Origin: Parietaria judaica
Lineage: Eukaryota; Streptophyta; Magnoliopsida; Rosales; Urticaceae
NCBI GenBank assembly: GCA_954871525.1
Contig: OX940864.1
Coordinates: forward strand, 7,186,001-7,250,000
DNA: 64,000 bases
Direction: 5' to 3'
The translations under genes and the position numbers were made by a program. Below the pieces are notes generated by a model. The model searched no databases. It saw nothing but the letters and a program-made list of their open reading frames with translations, and was not told the DNA's origin. Below, one piece after another: positions 58,390 to 64,000 of this stretch (position 1 is the stretch's first letter; each line of letters starts with the position of its first letter).

Positions 58390-61300
58390 ATGGGCGTTCT
58401 GATCGGCTCGGAAGATGGAGCCAAGTGTTCGTCGTGGTTCGGGATGAAGAATCTGGTGCGGAGGAAGCAAGTGGATTCGGCTCACACGGACTCGGGTCAT
58501 CCGAAATTGGCCAAGGAATTATCCGTTCTCTATCTCATCGCGATAGGTAATTTGATATATATTATTGGTTTCGGGATCAATTTTGAGGTCTTGGTTTCCG
58601 ATTTCGACGTGAATTTTGTGTTCTTCATTGCCAGATTCTGTTCTTCCCTGTTTTCCGTTTCAACACTGTTATACAGTTTTCGGTTCAAGTGATTATTATG
58701 TAAATTTCTTGTTTCGTACCTACTTGAATATGGTTTTTCTCGTTATCAAACGTGATATATATATATATATATATATGTAGTACTGGGATTGTTAATTAGT
58801 GGATAGTGAGCTAGAAAATCTATGTTTTTTCTTCACCACTCTAATATCTATGGAAGCTTGATGAAGTTAAGAAAGATCTTCTTCTATCTTATGTTGATCT
58901 GGTGTTGAATCTTACTTTGAAATGATGGTGAAATGGTGCTTTGTTTAGGTGTCGGGTCAACTATTGGAGCAGGAGTTTATATCCTCGTCGGGACGGTTGC
59001 CAGAGAGCATTCGGGACCGGCGTTGACCATCTCGTTTTTGGTTGCCGGTATCGCTGCTGCCCTTTCAGCGTTTTGCTATGCAGAGCTTTCTAGCCGTTGC
59101 CCTTCGGCCGGAAGTGCTTATCATTACTCGTATATATGCGTTGGAGAAGGGTATTTTCTCGTCATCTATGTTTTAAATAACTTGGTTTTGAGATTTATAT
59201 TTGTAACATTTGTAAGAAACGTATAACGTATATGGAGAGGTTTGTTCTCTTATCACCCTTTGTTTGATTAAATTGATCTTGAGAGGAATTTTCCGAAAAA
59301 AATTCTAAGAAACGTGAATTTTAGAGCTGGAGATGGGTGTTTTCTCGAATCGCTTTTGTGAAGAACTTGTTTTCGAGAATATTTTTTTGAACACTTTTAA
59401 CAAAAGAAACGTGAATCTTAGATGGGTAACTTGGTTGTTCAAGAAATTTTTGAAATTTTAGTGGGTTTTGACTATATATTTACAGTGTGGCTTGGTTAGT
59501 TGGCTGGGCTTTGATACTGGAGTATACTATTGGTGGTGCAGCTGTTGCGCGAGGGATATCTCCGAATTTGGTACAGCTCGGTTTTGTGAAATTATGAATT
59601 GGTGTTCTTTGGGTTGAAATAAAGTTCAGGTTTATATTAGTTTATTGTTTTTTTGTTTTTTTTTTTTTTGTAAGAAGTGCAATACTAAATCTTGTTTTTA
59701 TTTTCTTATAGGGCTTTATTTTCGGAGGAGAGAACAATCTGCCTTCAGTTCTTGCCCGTCATTACATCCCGGGACTTGGTATCATGGTGGATCCATGTGC
59801 AGCAGTTCTTGTATTTGTAGTTACTGGGCTTTTGTGCGTGGGAATCAAGGAGGTAAACTTGTTGTTCATCTGCTGCAACATGTTTCCTTCTTGTGAGACT
59901 TTTCCCTTTATATTTTATTCAAATTATTTTGCAGAGTACAATGGCACAAGCTATAGTGACAATGGCAAATATCTGCGCTCTACTTTTTGTTATCATAGCC
60001 GGTGCTTATTTGGGTTTCAAGACAGGATGGGTTGGTTATGAGCTTCCTACTGGGTGCTTACACAATCCTCTTTTCTTTTATTTTATTTTTTCCTCGAGAT
60101 TTGTCTTGATTCGTTGATTAGTTTATTATCTAGTTATTTTTTTTTTCTCATTTCATTTTTCACTTGTGTTTAAAGGTACTTTCCTTTTGGAGTAGACGGG
60201 ATGCTTGCTGGATCTGCAACTGTCTTCTTTGCATACATCGGTTTTGATTCGGTTGCCAGCACTGCCGAGGAGGTAAATAATATTATTATTTTTTTGTTAC
60301 CATCGTTTATACTTCCTATAGAGTGTCATGGAGGAAGAGTGCTTGGCTTTTGTGGGTTATGGATTGGGTTGGAAAGGAGGTTAATTTTTATATCTCTGCT
60401 CTTTGTTTTTCCTTAGGTGAAAAACCCCCAAAGAGATTTGCCACTGGGAATTGGGGCGTCTGTGTCTTTATGCTGTTCGTTATATATGCTGGTTTCTGTG
60501 GTTATTGTGGGTTTAGTTCCTTATTATGCAATGGATCCGGACACTCCCATCTCCAGTGCCTTTGCTAGCCACGGAATGCATTGGGCTGCGTAAGTGTGTA
60601 TATTTATAGATTATTAATATTATTTCGTGCCTTTGAAGTTTTCGGGCTTCAGACTGTAATTTGAAGCAAATGGCTTATCTTTGCTTCTGATTTAAGGTAT
60701 GTGATAACCGTTGGAGCTGTCACTGCGCTCTGCTCAACTTTGATGGGGTCTCTTCTTCCGCAGGTATTTATCAATTGGTTTGCAAAGTCTTGTTAGACTT
60801 AGGGCTGAAAGTTTTATGCCCTTACCCTCGATTGCCCATTTATTTAGAATTCTTCAGCCCTTTTTTTTTTTTTTACTATTTACCGTAAAAATCGGTTTTA
60901 ACTCGGGTTTAAAAACTTTATAACGGTCCTAGTTTTGAAATTGCTAAAGAGAAACAAAGACTCCATTTGAGCACCACGTCCCATAAAAAAAATAAAAAAA
61001 TGCATCAGCTAGCATGTGGGCATATATCAGATATTTCTAATAAGATGTTTATATCATATCGTTAATATTTCAAGCTTGCCGTGTTTCTTTGTTCCTTTTT
61101 ATTGATTCTCCATAGTAACTTATCACGTTAATCCTATATTGCTATTAGATTTACTTACACCAATGATAACAGATATCCTATTAGTTTGTATTTTTTTTTT
61201 TTCATTTTTCTCCTCTAATATGATATGAATGTCATTTTTTTTTATCAGCCACGAATTCTTATGGCAATGTCTCGGGATGGATTACTGCCCGCATTTTTCT

Positions 61301-62356
61301 CAAGCGTTAATGAAAGAACGCAAGTTCCTCTCAATAGTACATTGATAACTGGGCTTGGCTCGGCAATCTTATCATTCTTCATGGATGTTTCTCAATTAGC
61401 TGGAATGGTATGTTAAACCTTATTCGGTTAGTTATTTCTCTGTTACATACGTAAAAAAAATCATCTTTTATTTTTTTGTTTTGTAATTCCTGAATAATTT
61501 GTTCAATTATATCAAAATAGGATGTATATAGCTAAAGACTAAGTTAGGAAATATAACAAAAATCAATCTTCTAATTATAACTGCTATTTTCAGGTCAGCG
61601 TGGGCACGCTTCTTGCATTCACTATGGTGGCAATATCCGTATTGATCCTTAGATACGTCCCACCAGATGAAGTGCCGTTGAAATCTTCACTTCAGGACTC
61701 AGTTGACTCTCTCTCGTTGATGTCTGAAAGTGGTACACAGGAGATCACTGGGCTAGATCACGATGATACTGCGGGGTCGTCCAAGAAAGATGCCAAACCT
61801 CTGGCTGATCAAGTGGACATCTCAGTCGAAATCCCTTTGATTTCCAAGCATGTTCACCTTGGAAAGTGTAAGTCCTTTTTTCTTCTTCTGATCTTTACCT
61901 TTGAAAAGTAAGCGTTTGTTGTTTATCTCCTTATATTTTGTATATTTCTGGGAATAATGTTTCTATATTGACATGGCAATCATTGCAGACGTTATGAACG
62001 AAAAGAAAAGGCGAATAGTTGCGGGCTGGACGATAATGTTGACGTGTGTTGGGGCGTTTATCCTCACATATTCGGCCTCAAGTTTAGGCTTCCCCAGGTT
62101 GACAATACTCCGCTGAATCGCTGATCATATAGTGATTTTATAAACACACATATTCGCGTATATACATATTAGAACTTGAGCAATCTCCAATCATTTATAT
62201 CTTTCGGATTGATTAAATCACGAGTACTGTTTTAATTAAGCATTCCCCTTTCCACTGTTCAAGCTTGAGATGTTTCCTTGCATTGTCATCTCTCTTAAAA
62301 AGTTTATATAGAGTATATTATATATATATATATTTATATTAAATGTTTCCGCCGTT

Positions 62357-62391
<35 letters not shown>

Positions 62392-63680
62392 CAGTTTCCT
62401 TCGGACGACATTGTGTGTGATTGGTGGAGCTCTTCTGTTAGCTTGTCTGGTTGTTTTGACTTGCATAGATCAAGATGATGCTCGCCACAGCTTTGGACAC
62501 ACCGGAGGTATGTGCAGTTTTACATCCATGCCCTTCCTATCTTTTCGGCAAGAGTAATAATTTGCAGGCATGCCCCCTGAACTTGTTGTGCAGTCGCAGT
62601 CTGCCTCAAAATATTATTTTCTCCACAAATCATCCATTTTAAGCCACACGCTAGTATATTTATGACACCTTTGTGACTAAACACTACAACGTGCATTGGT
62701 TGAGACTTAAAATTTAACCCGATTTTTTTTTTTTTCGATTTTCGGGGAATTTCCTAAGTTTACAAGTTTTAAAGTTGAGGGTGAAAATTGCTATCCACGA
62801 CAAGTTCATGGTCAAGCTGATTATTACTCTTTGGCGATTATGCAATCTATCTAAGTATTAGATATAGTTTCTTGAATCCTGCGTATAGTTATAGTCAGTA
62901 TCACTGATTTTGTGCATCATGAGTTTGCGCTGTAAGAAAATGGCACTCTGAATGATGGGGTTCTTATCCAATGCACATGCCTGTCAGTGCCATTTTTGGT
63001 TTAATTAATTAAGAACATGTTGTCTGGTCCATGTCTTGGACTCATTCAAAACGTGTTTAACATGTGTATTGCCTCATGCTGACACGACTCCATGCATCTC
63101 TATTATGATTGTCAGATTTCTTTTTCCAACGAGAAGATCACGTAAAAATAGAAAATGTAAATAGATTTTTGACTAGAAAGTTATTTATTAGAAATATAAG
63201 GGGTATTTGCAGCAAAAATACTTATATATTAGGTGAAAATGACCGTATATTCCACTTCTTTCGCAACCCCTTTCACCTAATTTGATATATTTTTTGGTAC
63301 CTGAGATTTGTACTTTGAAAACGTTGGAAACGCCGTCAAAAAAAAAAAAAGTGGGATATGCCGGTACTTTCACCTATCTTTTTGTATTTTTGGCGCATAT
63401 ATCTGGAAATGTAATATCTTAAATTAGAGATTGTAATAGGGTATTTGCTCAGAATTCGATAGCATAGTTAAAACTTAAAAGACAATTAATGTGGAGTAAT
63501 TACTAAAAAAAATCTTACAAAATTTATCCGTTAAATATGTTTGTTTAATGCATATATTATTAGATTGGAAGATTTTTAAGAATATTCTGTAAATCTCTTT
63601 CCAGGTTTCATTTGCCCGTTTGTTCCTTTGCTTCCAATGGCCTGCATTCTCATCAATCTCTACCTCTTAATCAATCTCGG
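58390..63680 (+). CDS. Cationic amino acid transporter (CAT2/CAT4 type), 3' end beyond window
   Basis: Thirteen exons in view: 58390-58546, 58949-59150, 59486-59570, 59712-59852, 59935-60053, 60176-60272, 60417-60589, 60697-60763, 61249-61407, 61594-61867, 61989-62097, 62395-62507 and 63605-63680. Together they encode 590 aa plus two bases. About 45 more residues are expected from the exon(s) past 64000. The sequence shows the APC-superfamily CAT signature: [133 protein letters not shown] and [17 protein letters not shown]. About 14 helices are expected. Vacuolar CAT2 and CAT4 move amino acids across the tonoplast. The acidic loop ([14 protein letters not shown], exon 10) is variable in the family. 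The start ATG follows a clear leader and fits the family N-terminus. Confidence 0.93.
62359..62391. repeat. 33-nt T run at a CAT splice acceptor
   Basis: An uninterrupted T run leads directly into the CAG acceptor of exon 12, forming the whole polypyrimidine tract of intron 11. Confidence 0.95.
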
Positions 63681-64000
63681 GTAATTCTCACTTTCTAATT
63701 TTCATATTATTCTTACAATCTCTACCGGTTTCAAATCTACGGAGAGATTCCGAACCCCATTTGTATAAACTTTCATCTACTTACTTTTGAACGACTTCAA
63801 CCAATCTTGGGTAGCTCTCAAGTTTTAATCTTTTAACCTTCTTCACTTAATTAATCATTATAAGCTTCACCGATTTTTAACTTAACCGAGAGATTCCGAA
63901 TTCTGTTTGTATACAATGTTCTTACGAGTTATTTTTATTTACCCTCTTATTAATCTTAATTAATTCTCGATTATCATTACAATCTTCACCAATTTTAAAG
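63664..64000. repeat. Diverged tandem repeats at exon 13/intron 13 of the CAT gene
   Basis: The string around the exon 13 end (CTCTTAATCAATCTCGGGTA) and the following intron words (ATTCTCA, TTCTTACAATC, TCTACCGGTTT, GAGAGATTCCGAA, TTTGTATA) recur at about 63800-63922. They begin again at about 63940 (CTCTTATTAATCTTAATTAA ... ACAATCTTCACCAATTTT). The period is about 130-145 bp, with three partial copies up to the window edge. Confidence 0.7.

Noticed and set aside
1..64000. Bacterial-style defence system, CRISPR array or virus insertion
   Set aside because: No spaced direct-repeat array, no operon-like gene packing and no viral protein motif was seen; all genes are plant nuclear families.

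Overview
The window reads as nuclear DNA of a dicot-type flowering plant. It has intron-rich genes with plant-style GT-AG introns, organelle-targeting presequences, AT-rich spacers, and many small inverted-repeat transposons. The species cannot be named from the sequence. Every gene I trust belongs to a conserved plant family, and I see no bacterial-style operon or defence locus.

Layout, left to right. 77-1096 is a small inverted-repeat element carrying a broken PAR1-like bHLH fragment. 1436-2990 is a translation initiation factor eIF1A gene with an intron in its 5' leader. 3862-3999 is a 100-bp SINE with perfect 19-bp target duplications. 4119-9614 is AT-rich and holds a foldback element and two hAT-type MITEs. 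10186-11529 (minus) is an ACHT4-type plastid thioredoxin. 13518-15173 is a single-exon CCX cation/calcium exchanger. 15290-19733 is transposon-rich: a TTACG-repeat block, a roughly 1-kb nested palindrome and a dead LINE. 20577-25622 is an LRR receptor-like pseudokinase. 26439-31507 is EGY1, a plastid membrane protease. 35804-37740 is a NAM/CUC-type NAC transcription factor. 37741-45750 is a gene-poor stretch with a foldback, a hAT MITE and a second copy of the nested palindrome. 45756-48424 (minus) is a mitochondrial-type bL19 ribosomal protein. 49581-53995 (minus) is KDO8P synthase. 58390-63680 is a CAT2/CAT4-type amino-acid transporter whose last exon(s) lie beyond the right edge.

The genes look like an ordinary mix of housekeeping, organelle and signalling functions rather than one pathway. 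Exon borders were set by eye from splice motifs, reading phase and remembered family proteins, and every internal junction I give keeps the reading phase. The least certain model is the 5' part of the bL19 gene.

The most unusual content is in the mobile DNA. Two elements of about 1 kb (16638-17633 and 42074-43066) are near-perfect palindromes, and each arm is itself partly self-complementary. Several smaller foldbacks have similar AGGG-type ends, so they may form a related non-autonomous group. Four hAT-type MITEs have exact or near-exact 8-bp target duplications readable in the sequence, and a fifth in an intron has a 7 of 8 match.
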